Assembly: GCA_009838645.1 (NCBI GenBank) | Contig: VXRC01000014.1 | Location: 1-64,000, forward strand | DNA length: 64,000 nt | Source of the DNA: Gemmatimonadota bacterium | Lineage (GTDB): Bacteria; JAAXHH01 | Direction of reading: 5' to 3' | Shown here: in pieces, positions 54,302-62,525 of the stretch | How positions within the stretch are numbered: the stretch's first letter is position 1 | Layout of the letters: the number at the start of each line of letters is the position of its first letter | Program-made: the position numbers and the translations under genes | The notes under the pieces: generated by a model | What the model was told of the DNA's origin: nothing | Databases searched by the model: none | What the model saw: the letters and a program-made list of their open reading frames with translations, nothing else

Positions 54302-54337
54302 CCCGCGCCCAAGGGAGGACCCGCGCCCAAGGGAGGA
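54302..54337. repeat. 18-bp tandem repeat carrying two ribosome-site copies
   Basis: CCCGCGCCCAAGGGAGGA at 54302-54319 and 54320-54337. Each copy ends in GGGAGGA; the second lies nine bases before the ATG of the oxygenase gene at 54346 and should act as its Shine-Dalgarno. Confidence 0.88.
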
Positions 54338-54345
54338 CCAGGACC

Positions 54346-55173
54346 ATGAAACCCGCAAATCCCGCCACCCTGGTGGATGTCGGCCGATACCCGCTGGAGG
54401 ACCTCGACAGTCCCGACGGCCAGGCATTTCTTTCATCCTGCCAATCCGAGCTCGAGGAGCAATCCATTTGCGTACTCGAAGGGTTTTTGGATTCGCATAC
54501 GGTGGCCGGCATGGTGCGGGAGACCAGCGCTTTGATCCCGCTTGGCTACTACTACGACCGGCCGCGCACCAGCTACGAGGGAAACGACTGCGTCGACCGG
54601 ACCTGGCCCGCCGGCCATCCCCGGACCGTCGAGCATGTCAACCGCTACCGGCAGGTCCTCAACTACCAGATCCCCAACGACAGTCTCGTGCGCAGCGTAT
54701 TCCACTGGCCGGCCCTGACCGAATTCGTGCGAAGGGTGCTCGGGTTCGATACCCTTTACACGAGCGCCTGTCCCCATCTCGCCCTGACTTTGCAGATCGC
54801 GCACGAGGGCGACAGCAACGGGTGGCACTTCGATTCCAATAACGGCAATATCACGCTGTTGATTCAGGCGCCCGATGCCGGTGGGGCATTCGAATACGTA
54901 CCGGGCCTCAGAGCGGACTACGACGAACACTACGACGATGTGCGTGCCGTCTTCAAAGCGCCTGGAAAACACGTTCAACGCACGGACATCCGGCCGGGAA
55001 CGCTGGTGCTGTTCAACGGCAAATACGCCCTGCACCGGGTGTCTCCGGTCGGTCCGACGAAACGGCCCCGGATCATCGCGATCTTCAGCTACGACAAGCG
55101 CCCTGACCAGTTGTTCTCCCGCGACTACATCGAGATGGTACGCAGCTTCAGGCAGGACGCGCCCACGGGTTGA
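54346..55173 (+). CDS. PhyH-type Fe/2-oxoglutarate oxygenase, BesD/HalD-like with intact HxD
   Basis: 275 residues. GWHFDSNNGNITLLIQAPDAGGAFEYVPGLR (HxD = HFD) and the distal YALHRVSPVGPTKRPRIIAIF (His, then Arg at +10/+12) give a complete 2-His-1-Asp site. The sequence resembles, from memory, the BesD/HalD amino-acid halogenase clade, but the Asp makes a hydroxylase more likely. ATG 54346 follows the repeated ribosome site; an upstream GTG at 54268 overlaps the previous gene but has no conserved residues. It probably works with the unknown protein at 53426. Confidence 0.85.
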   Translation: MKPANPATLVDVGRYPLEDLDSPDGQAFLSSCQSELEEQSICVLEGFLDSHTVAGMVRETSALIPLGYYYDRPRTSYEGNDCVDRTWPAGHPRTVEHVNRYRQVLNYQIPNDSLVRSVFHWPALTEFVRRVLGFDTLYTSACPHLALTLQIAHEGDSNGWHFDSNNGNITLLIQAPDAGGAFEYVPGLRADYDEHYDDVRAVFKAPGKHVQRTDIRPGTLVLFNGKYALHRVSPVGPTKRPRIIAIFSYDKRPDQLFSRDYIEMVRSFRQDAPTG

Positions 55174-55230
55174 CCCGCGTCCATCAGGCGTAAACGCTCG
55201 TAATACCGCGCAGGCCCGGAGTGCCTGGCC

Positions 55231-56622
55231 ATGGACTTCATAGCACCCTACGTAGTCGCCTTCTCCGACCTGGCATGGTCCTACGTATTCTACCTGGTCA
55301 TCGGCGGCGGAGCCCTCCTGCTGCTTTATAGCCGCTTCATGCCGTTCCGGTATGTGAAGCACGCCATCGACCTGGTACGCGGCAGATACGATGATCCCGA
55401 CGACCCCGGCGACGTCTCCCACTTCAAGGCACTGGTCAGCGCCCTCTCCGCTACGATCGGCATGGGGAACATATCCGGCGTGGCCATCGCCATCACCGCG
55501 GGAGGCCCGGGCGCGATCTTCTGGATGTGGGTCAGCGCGTTCGTCGGCATGGCGACCAAGTTCTTCACCTGCTCGCTGGCCGTCATGTACCGGGGACGGG
55601 ACACCGAGAGGCGCATTCAGGGCGGGCCGATGTACGTGATTTCAGAAGGACTGGGGGGCGCCTGGAAACCCCTGGCCGTCTTCTTTGCGGTGGCCGGGGT
55701 CATCGGCTGCTTTCCCTTCCTTCAGCCCAATCAGTTGATCCAGATCGTCAGGGACGTCGTATTCGCGCCTTACATGTCTTTCGAAGGCGGCCACTTCAGT
55801 TTCGACCTGATCGCCGGTATCATCCTTTCCGTTCTCGTGGCATCCGTGGTATTCGGCGGAATTACCCGCATTGCTGAAGTCGCCTCCCGCGCCGTGCCGT
55901 CCATGGTGGTCCTGTACATGGTTTCGACCCTGTGGATTATCCTGTACAACCTGGGCGATGTGCCCCGGTATCTTTCCCTTATCCTGACGGACGCCTTCAC
56001 CGGATCGGCGGTGGCGGGCGGCGTGGTCGGCACGACCATCATCACCGGAGTCCGCCGCGCGGCCCTTTCGAACGAGGCCGGCATCGGTACGGAAGCGTTG
56101 GCCCATGGCGCCGCAAAGACCGGCGAGCCGGTCCGTGAGGGCCTGGTCGCCATGATGGGACCGGTCATCGATACGATGATCGTCTGCACCTGTACCGCGC
56201 TCGTGATCCTCATGACCGGCGTTTGGCAGACCACTACGGATTCCGGGGTGACGCTTACCGCGGGCGCCTTCGAAGCCGCCATGCCCGGTTACGGGGCGTT
56301 CGTCCTTACCGTATGTGTCTTCTTCTTCGCCGTTACAACGCTGTTGACCTACTCCTACTACGGCGCCAAGTGCCTGAGCTTTCTGATCGGCGCCAGGTAT
56401 GCGAAACTGTATAACGTGGCCTACGTGGTTCTCGTCGTGGTCGCCTCCGTCGCCTCGATCGACGTGGTGATCAGTTTCGCAGACAGCCTGTTCGCCCTCC
56501 TGGCGATTCCGACCATGACTTCCACCCTGCGACTCGCGCCCCGGGTAATGAACGCGTTCCGGAGGTACAGCGACTCCGCATCGCCTGGTGGAACACAGAC
56601 CGGCCGGCCGTCTCCGGCATAA
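55231..56622 (+). CDS. AGCS-family amino acid/cation symporter
   Basis: 463 residues, about 10-11 membrane helices. ALSATIGMGNISGVAIAITAGGPGAIFWMW is the AGCS signature; TKFFTCSLAVMYR and RAALSNEAGIGTEALAHGAA are further family blocks. It imports alanine or glycine with Na+ or H+. ATG 55231 lies 57 bases after the oxygenase stop, with the same direction, which fits an amino-acid-linked role. Confidence 0.9.
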   Translation: MDFIAPYVVAFSDLAWSYVFYLVIGGGALLLLYSRFMPFRYVKHAIDLVRGRYDDPDDPGDVSHFKALVSALSATIGMGNISGVAIAITAGGPGAIFWMWVSAFVGMATKFFTCSLAVMYRGRDTERRIQGGPMYVISEGLGGAWKPLAVFFAVAGVIGCFPFLQPNQLIQIVRDVVFAPYMSFEGGHFSFDLIAGIILSVLVASVVFGGITRIAEVASRAVPSMVVLYMVSTLWIILYNLGDVPRYLSLILTDAFTGSAVAGGVVGTTIITGVRRAALSNEAGIGTEALAHGAAKTGEPVREGLVAMMGPVIDTMIVCTCTALVILMTGVWQTTTDSGVTLTAGAFEAAMPGYGAFVLTVCVFFFAVTTLLTYSYYGAKCLSFLIGARYAKLYNVAYVVLVVVASVASIDVVISFADSLFALLAIPTMTSTLRLAPRVMNAFRRYSDSASPGGTQTGRPSPA

Positions 56623-56676
56623 CCATTTGATTCCGAAATAACGGCAGATCCGGCAACTTCCTCGCGATGTTACATT

Positions 56677-56694
56677 TGTTTGAAAAATCAAACA
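56677..56694. promoter_or_regulatory. Palindrome upstream of the first TonB receptor, possible operator
   Basis: TGTTTGA (56677-56683) and TCAAACA (56688-56694) form a perfect inverted repeat with a 4-base spacer in AT-rich DNA, just before the promoter at 56702. A repressor or activator could bind here; TonB receptor genes are usually controlled. Confidence 0.55.
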
Positions 56695-56701
56695 TTTTGT
56701 A

Positions 56702-56730
56702 TTTACAACTTCAAAAATAAACGACATATT
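56702..56730 (+). promoter_or_regulatory. Candidate promoter of the TonB receptor pair
   Basis: TTTACA (56702-56707), 17 bases and CATATT (56725-56730) followed by GTAG. Five of six and four of six match consensus. The leader to ATG 56821 would be about 85 bases. Confidence 0.5.
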
Positions 56731-56820
56731 GTAGTTACCACCCATCCCAAGCCAAATAACCATCTACACGAGGAGGAGGAGTTTTATCGATTCCACCATC
56801 CAAGCGTAAGGAGATTCGCC

Positions 56821-59622
56821 ATGATACACCGAAAGTACCTTTCCTGGTTGACCATTGGGCTGTTCGCCCTGGTCTCGACCGATGCCATGGCCCAGCAGGA
56901 CCAGGAATTGGAAGGCGTCGACTTCGTCGCTGAAGAGGTGACCGTGACCGGATCCCGCATCAGGGGCGAAGCCGCAGAATCAACCGCACCAGTAGTCATC
57001 CTCGCCAAGACAGAAATTCAGGAAAAAGGGCTCGCCTCCATAGGCGACGTACTCCAGACCCTCACTGTCCAATCCAACGCCATCAACACCCAGGCCAATA
57101 ACGGCGGCGACGGATCCACTCGGATCAGCCTCCGCGGACTGGGCTCCACCCGCACCCTCGTGCTGGTCAACGGCCGCCGTTTCGTGCCGGGTGGAACCGG
57201 GGCGAATTCGTCCGTCGATCTGAACTCCATACCGGCCTCCGTCATTGATCGGATCGAGGTGCTCAAGGACGGCGCTTCGGCCGTGTACGGTTCCGATGCC
57301 ATCGGAGGGGTCGTGAACATCATCACGCGATCCGACCTGGAAGGCGTGGAGTTCGAGTACTACCAGGGGGTCTCGGGCGCTGGCGACGGTGACGTCATCG
57401 ATGCAAGCGTAACCGCCGGACTGCGGAGCGGAAGGGGCAGCATCCTGTTTTCCGCGGGATACCACAACCGCAAGCCCGTCTGGACCGGCGACCGCGATTT
57501 CAGCGAGGCGGACAAGAGCTACGACTGGGGGGCGAACGACGGCACCTTCACCACCAGCGGCAGTTCGGCCACGCCCGAAGGAACCATCATCGACCGTCTG
57601 AGGCAGGAGGGCAACGCGGCCTGGCAGGCGATCGTGCAAAGAGCTGGTGAGAACGCAGGGTTTTACTTCAACGCTCCATCGGGTGGATGGCGTCCGTTCA
57701 ACTCCGCCGGAAACTCCCTGGACGGTACGGGCGACCTGTACAACTACCAGCCGGAGAATTACCTGTACACGCCGCAGACCCGGTATTCCGCGTTCCTCAG
57801 CGGGAATTACCTGTTCAACGACAACCTTACCGGTTTCTTCGAGGTGTCGTATACCAACCGGCAGTCGGACCAGAAGCTGGCGCCGACCCCGCTGTTCATT
57901 ATCAGCGAAGGGATCTCGGTATCGGCGGAGAACCAGTACAACGAGTTCGGCCGCGACTTCATCGACGTGCGCCGGCGGTTCGTCGAGGCGAGCAACCGCA
58001 ACTTCCTGCAGGACCTCGACACCTACCGGATCGTTCTGGGACTGGATCACGAGTTCCGGGGATTTGCCGGGGACCTGGCCTTTACCTATGGGCGCACCAG
58101 CGGGACTAATGTCAACGAAGGCCGGTTCATCCGGAGCAATATCGAAATGGCCCTGGGACCCGAATCGGAATGCGTGGGAGGCTGCGTACCCCTGAACCTC
58201 TTCGGCGGTCCTGGTACGATCACCGAAGATATGCTGAAGTACATCCAGTATACCGGTATTGCAAGAGGCTATACAACGCAGAGAATACTGCAGTACAACC
58301 TGACCGGCGACCTGTACGATCTGCCGGCGGGGCCCCTTGCCGTTGCCGTAGGGGCATCGTCCCGGTGGGAAGCGGGCGGCGCGATTCCCGATCCCATTAC
58401 CGCGACGGGCAACACCACGGGCAACAAGGAAGAAGCAACCGAGGGCGATTACTCGGTCCGCGCGGTCTACGCCGAGACCAGCATACCGGTTTACCAGAAC
58501 GACATGGGCGGCCTGGACATTACGGCCGCCGGGCGGCTGTTCGACTACGACACCTTCGGGTCGGATTTCACGTACGAAGCAGGCGCCCGACTCGAACTGC
58601 CTCGAGGCCTGGCCCTCCGGTCGACCTTCTCGAAGGCCTTCCGGGCTCCAAGCATCGCCGAAATGTTTCTGGGCCAGAGCGACAGCTTTCCGCTGGTCAG
58701 CGATCCCTGCAGTGTCGTGGACGAAGCCGGCAATCCGCGCAACCTGACCTCGCAGCAGATGCGCAATTGCGCGTCCGCGGGGGTCCCCGGGAATTTCGAG
58801 GACACCCGGGCGCAGCTCAGGGCCAGAGTCGGCGGATCCACCGATCTCGATCCCGAGCGTGCCAACACGATGACGGCCGGTGTGGTATATCAGCCCGAGT
58901 TCATCGACAACCTGGATATCGCGGTCAGTTACTACGCCACCAAGATCGAGGATGAAATCGGCGCACTCGGCGCGGGCCTGATCCTGAGCAATTGCTACTC
59001 CCAGGACAACCCGACGGACTGTGACAAGGTCCAGCGTGACGCGAACAACCTGATCACCAATATCTTCTCGACCGCCACCAACATCGGCGAGACGGAAACC
59101 AACGGGCTGGACATCGAGCTGAATTACATCGACGACACGCCCCTCGGTCTGCTCTCGGCGCGGGTCGAGTCCAACATGCTCTTCGCCTACGACGTGTACC
59201 TGCCCGTTCCGGGCGGTTTCGAGCTGGTCGAAGGCAAGGGTTACTACGACCTGGGCGTGTTCCCGACCTGGCGGCACAACGCCAATGTCGGGCTGAAGTG
59301 GGGCCGGACGTCGGCGGGTGTGAGCTGGCAGTACACCGGCGGATTCCAGGAGTGCGAGGACGACGACTGCAAGGGCCTGTACCGCGACGACGTGGATACG
59401 ACCCCGACGGTCCGGGAGGTGGACGCGAACCACCTCTTCGGCATCCAGGGGTCCTACCGGCTGTTCTCCGGGGCCGGAAGCTCCGTGATCACGGTTGGAA
59501 TCAACAATGTGTTCGACTCGGCGCCCGCGGTGATCTTCAACGGGTTCCTGGGCACGTCGGACGCTTCGACGTACGACTACCTGGGCAGGTACATGTACAT
59601 CAGGCTGTCCCACTACCTGTAG
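56821..59622 (+). CDS. TonB-dependent outer-membrane receptor, copy 1
   Basis: 933 residues. A signal peptide ends at AMAQQ. The plug domain has VTVTGSRIRGEAAESTAPVV, SIGDVLQTLTVQSNA, TRTLVLVNGRRFVPGG and the typical RIEVLKDGASAVYGSDAIGGVVNIITR. A 22-strand barrel follows, ending in RLSHYL with a hydrophobic C-terminus. It imports an iron complex, vitamin or oligosaccharide with TonB. AAGGAG lies nine bases before ATG 56821. The second receptor starts 33 bases after its stop. Confidence 0.92.
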   Translation: MIHRKYLSWLTIGLFALVSTDAMAQQDQELEGVDFVAEEVTVTGSRIRGEAAESTAPVVILAKTEIQEKGLASIGDVLQTLTVQSNAINTQANNGGDGSTRISLRGLGSTRTLVLVNGRRFVPGGTGANSSVDLNSIPASVIDRIEVLKDGASAVYGSDAIGGVVNIITRSDLEGVEFEYYQGVSGAGDGDVIDASVTAGLRSGRGSILFSAGYHNRKPVWTGDRDFSEADKSYDWGANDGTFTTSGSSATPEGTIIDRLRQEGNAAWQAIVQRAGENAGFYFNAPSGGWRPFNSAGNSLDGTGDLYNYQPENYLYTPQTRYSAFLSGNYLFNDNLTGFFEVSYTNRQSDQKLAPTPLFIISEGISVSAENQYNEFGRDFIDVRRRFVEASNRNFLQDLDTYRIVLGLDHEFRGFAGDLAFTYGRTSGTNVNEGRFIRSNIEMALGPESECVGGCVPLNLFGGPGTITEDMLKYIQYTGIARGYTTQRILQYNLTGDLYDLPAGPLAVAVGASSRWEAGGAIPDPITATGNTTGNKEEATEGDYSVRAVYAETSIPVYQNDMGGLDITAAGRLFDYDTFGSDFTYEAGARLELPRGLALRSTFSKAFRAPSIAEMFLGQSDSFPLVSDPCSVVDEAGNPRNLTSQQMRNCASAGVPGNFEDTRAQLRARVGGSTDLDPERANTMTAGVVYQPEFIDNLDIAVSYYATKIEDEIGALGAGLILSNCYSQDNPTDCDKVQRDANNLITNIFSTATNIGETETNGLDIELNYIDDTPLGLLSARVESNMLFAYDVYLPVPGGFELVEGKGYYDLGVFPTWRHNANVGLKWGRTSAGVSWQYTGGFQECEDDDCKGLYRDDVDTTPTVREVDANHLFGIQGSYRLFSGAGSSVITVGINNVFDSAPAVIFNGFLGTSDASTYDYLGRYMYIRLSHYL

Positions 59623-59655
59623 GCTGAACGTACGGTAAACAGACGGGTCCCGGTA

Positions 59656-62472
59656 TTGATCGACGGACGTACACGAATATGGCTGTTGGCGGCGTGTTTA
59701 TTCGTGGCGCCCACCAGTACCGGGATCCTCGCCCAGGACGCGGACGACCCGGACTCCGTCCGAATCGAATACGTCTTCGACGAACTGACGGTGACCGGGT
59801 CCAGGATCCGGGGCGAGGCGGAAGGTTCGACGGCCCCGGTGGTCATCCTGGCTCGCGAGGCGATCCGGTCCAGGGGGCTCGCCTCCGTGGGCGACGTCCT
59901 CCAGTCGCTCACAGTCCAATCCAACGCCACCAACACCCAGGCGAACTACCAGGGCGACGGGGCCACCCGCATCAGCCTCCGCGGACTCGGCGCCCACAGG
60001 ACACTGGTCCTGGTCAATGGCCGCAGATTCGTGCCCGGCGGCCTCGGCGCGGACGCCGCGGTCGATCTCAATGCCCTCCCTTCCACTGTAATCGAACGGA
60101 TTGAAGTACTCAAGGACGGCGCCTCCGCGGTCTACGGTTCCGACGCCGTGGGCGGGGTCGTCAACGTCATCACGCGGTCGGACCTGGACGGCGTGGAATT
60201 CGAGGCCTACCAGGGCGTATCGGGCGCGGGGGACGGCGCGGCCATAGACCTGGCTTTTTCCGCGGGGCTTGAAAGAGACCAGAGCAACATCCTGTTCTCC
60301 GCCGGATACCACGACCAGCGACCGGTCTGGACCTACGAACGAGATTTCAGCGAATCCGACAAGAGCTACAACTGGGGCAGGAACGACGGATCCTTCACGA
60401 CGAGCGGCAGCTCGGCGACGCCGGAAGGCCATATCGTAGACCGGTCGGGCGCGGCGGGGAACGACGCCTGGAAGGCCGTCAACACGGCGGCGGGCGACGA
60501 GGCCGGCGACTACTTCCTCGATCCGTCCATGGGCTGGCGGCCCTTCAATTACGCGGGAAATTCGCTGGACGGTACCGGCGACCTCTACAACTACCAGCCC
60601 GAAAACTACATCTTCACGCCACAAAAACGGTATACCACGTTCCTCGGCGGCACGCACCGGTTGAGCGACCGGCTGCGGCCGTTCTTCGAGGTGGTGTACA
60701 CCAACCGGCAGTCCGAACAGAAGCTCGCGCCGACACCCCTCTTTACCATCGAAGAAGGCACCCCGATCTCGGCGGACAACCGCTACAATGCCTTCGGGCG
60801 GGACTTCGTGGACGTGCGGCGCCGCTTCGTGGAGGCCGGCAACCGGATCTTCAACCAGGACCTCAGCACGTTCCGCATCGTACTGGGCCTCAGGAGCCGC
60901 CTCGCAAGCTTCGACTCGGACGTCTTCTATGCCTTCGGGCGCACCTCCGGAACCACAGTCAACCGGGGCCGGTTCATCCGGAGCAATCTCGCGAGAGCGC
61001 TGGGTCCGGACGAGGAATGCACGGGGAACTGCGTCCCCCTCGATATCCTGCACGGCGCCGGGACCATCACGCCCGAGATGCTGGCCTACATCCAGTACAC
61101 CGGCGTCGCCCGGGGCTACACGCAGCAGAAGATCCTGCAGTGGAACCTGACGGGCGACCTGGCGGAGTTCACGCACGGACCGCTGTCCGTGGCCGCGGGC
61201 GTGTCGTCGCGCTGGGAGTCCGGCGCCTATACGCCCGACCCCATTACGGCTTCGGGCAACACGACGGGGTTTCGAACCGAAGCGACCGTAGGAGGCTTTT
61301 CGGTCCGCGCCCTGTACGGCGAGACCCGGCTGCCGGTTTACCACGGGAACGGCATCGGGTTTCACCTGAACGCGGCGGGAAGAGTGTTTCACTACGATAC
61401 CTTCGGCGCCGGGCTGACCTATGAAACCGGAGCCGGCGTGGAATTTCCCCTGGGCCTGACGCTACGGGCCACCTACTCCGCCGCCTTCCGGGCCCCCGGC
61501 ATCGCCGAGATGTTCCTCGGTGCGAACGACGTGTTTCCCCTGGTGAGCGATCCCTGCAGCGCGGTGGACGAAGCGGGCAACCCCAGGGAACTTACCTCGC
61601 AGCAGCGGCGGAACTGCGCCGCCGCGGGCATCCCGTCCGGGTTCAGGGACACCCGTGCCCAGCTGCGAGCACGGGAGGGCGGGTCGACCGACCTCGAACC
61701 GGAGCGCGCGGGGATGATTACGGCGGGCATGCGCTACCGCCCCGGTTTCGCACCGGACCTCCAGCTCGACCTGAACTACTACCGGAACCGGATCGAGGAC
61801 GAGATCGGATCCCTCCCCGCAGGCGTCATCCTGAGCAATTGCTACTCGCAGGACAACCCCACCAGTTGCGGCCAGATCGTCCGGGACACCGATACGAAGC
61901 TGATCTCCCACATCGTGCAGACCAATACCAACGTCGGCGAGACCGAGACCGCCGGATTGGACCTGGAGGCCGCATACAGCGGAAACACCTCCTGGGGCAT
62001 CCTGTCGGCGCGGCTGGAAGCCAACCTTCTGTTCCAGTACGACCAGTTCATTCCCGCGGCCGGCGGCACGGAAGTGATCAAGGCCAGGGGATACTACGAC
62101 GTGGGCGTGTTCCCCCGGTGGCGTCACAGCGCCGCGCTGGACCTCAAGTGGCGGCGCGCCTCGGCGGGGCTCACGTGGGAGTACGTCGGTGGTTTCGTGG
62201 AGTGCGAGGACAACGACTGCAAGGGCCTGTACCGGTCTGACGTCGTCGAGACGCCGGCCTACCGGGACGTGGAGTCCAACAGCGTGCTCGGCCTTCGTGG
62301 AACGTACAGGCTGTTTACCGGGGCGGGCGGTACCGTGCTGACCCTGGGGATGAATAACGTATTCAACCAACCGCCCGCGGTGATCTTCAACGGGCTGCTG
62401 GGGACCTCGGATTTCTCCACCTACGATTACATGGGCCGGTATCTGTTCTTGCGGGTGTCGCACTTTCTGTGA
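59656..62472 (+). CDS. TonB-dependent outer-membrane receptor, copy 2
   Basis: 938 residues, a diverged tandem paralogue of the preceding receptor: same plug motifs (LTVTGSRIRGEAEGSTAPVV, RIEVLKDGASAVYGSDAVGGVVNVITR) and the same end (YLFLRVSHFL). It differs most in the barrel loops. The start is TTG at 59656 followed by a signal peptide ending at ILAQ; I see no ATG in frame and only a weak ribosome site, so it probably depends on coupling with the first gene. No promoter is visible in the 33-base gap. Confidence 0.9.
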   Translation: MIDGRTRIWLLAACLFVAPTSTGILAQDADDPDSVRIEYVFDELTVTGSRIRGEAEGSTAPVVILAREAIRSRGLASVGDVLQSLTVQSNATNTQANYQGDGATRISLRGLGAHRTLVLVNGRRFVPGGLGADAAVDLNALPSTVIERIEVLKDGASAVYGSDAVGGVVNVITRSDLDGVEFEAYQGVSGAGDGAAIDLAFSAGLERDQSNILFSAGYHDQRPVWTYERDFSESDKSYNWGRNDGSFTTSGSSATPEGHIVDRSGAAGNDAWKAVNTAAGDEAGDYFLDPSMGWRPFNYAGNSLDGTGDLYNYQPENYIFTPQKRYTTFLGGTHRLSDRLRPFFEVVYTNRQSEQKLAPTPLFTIEEGTPISADNRYNAFGRDFVDVRRRFVEAGNRIFNQDLSTFRIVLGLRSRLASFDSDVFYAFGRTSGTTVNRGRFIRSNLARALGPDEECTGNCVPLDILHGAGTITPEMLAYIQYTGVARGYTQQKILQWNLTGDLAEFTHGPLSVAAGVSSRWESGAYTPDPITASGNTTGFRTEATVGGFSVRALYGETRLPVYHGNGIGFHLNAAGRVFHYDTFGAGLTYETGAGVEFPLGLTLRATYSAAFRAPGIAEMFLGANDVFPLVSDPCSAVDEAGNPRELTSQQRRNCAAAGIPSGFRDTRAQLRAREGGSTDLEPERAGMITAGMRYRPGFAPDLQLDLNYYRNRIEDEIGSLPAGVILSNCYSQDNPTSCGQIVRDTDTKLISHIVQTNTNVGETETAGLDLEAAYSGNTSWGILSARLEANLLFQYDQFIPAAGGTEVIKARGYYDVGVFPRWRHSAALDLKWRRASAGLTWEYVGGFVECEDNDCKGLYRSDVVETPAYRDVESNSVLGLRGTYRLFTGAGGTVLTLGMNNVFNQPPAVIFNGLLGTSDFSTYDYMGRYLFLRVSHFL

Positions 62473-62525
62473 GTGGCGGGCATGCTGGTCGGTTTCAGCT
62501 TCCGGCCTGTCTGATTCCCAGGGTT

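Noticed and set aside
56980-59613. 877-residue minus-strand frame opposite the first TonB receptor
   Set aside because: Antisense shadow; the TonB motifs are on the plus strand.
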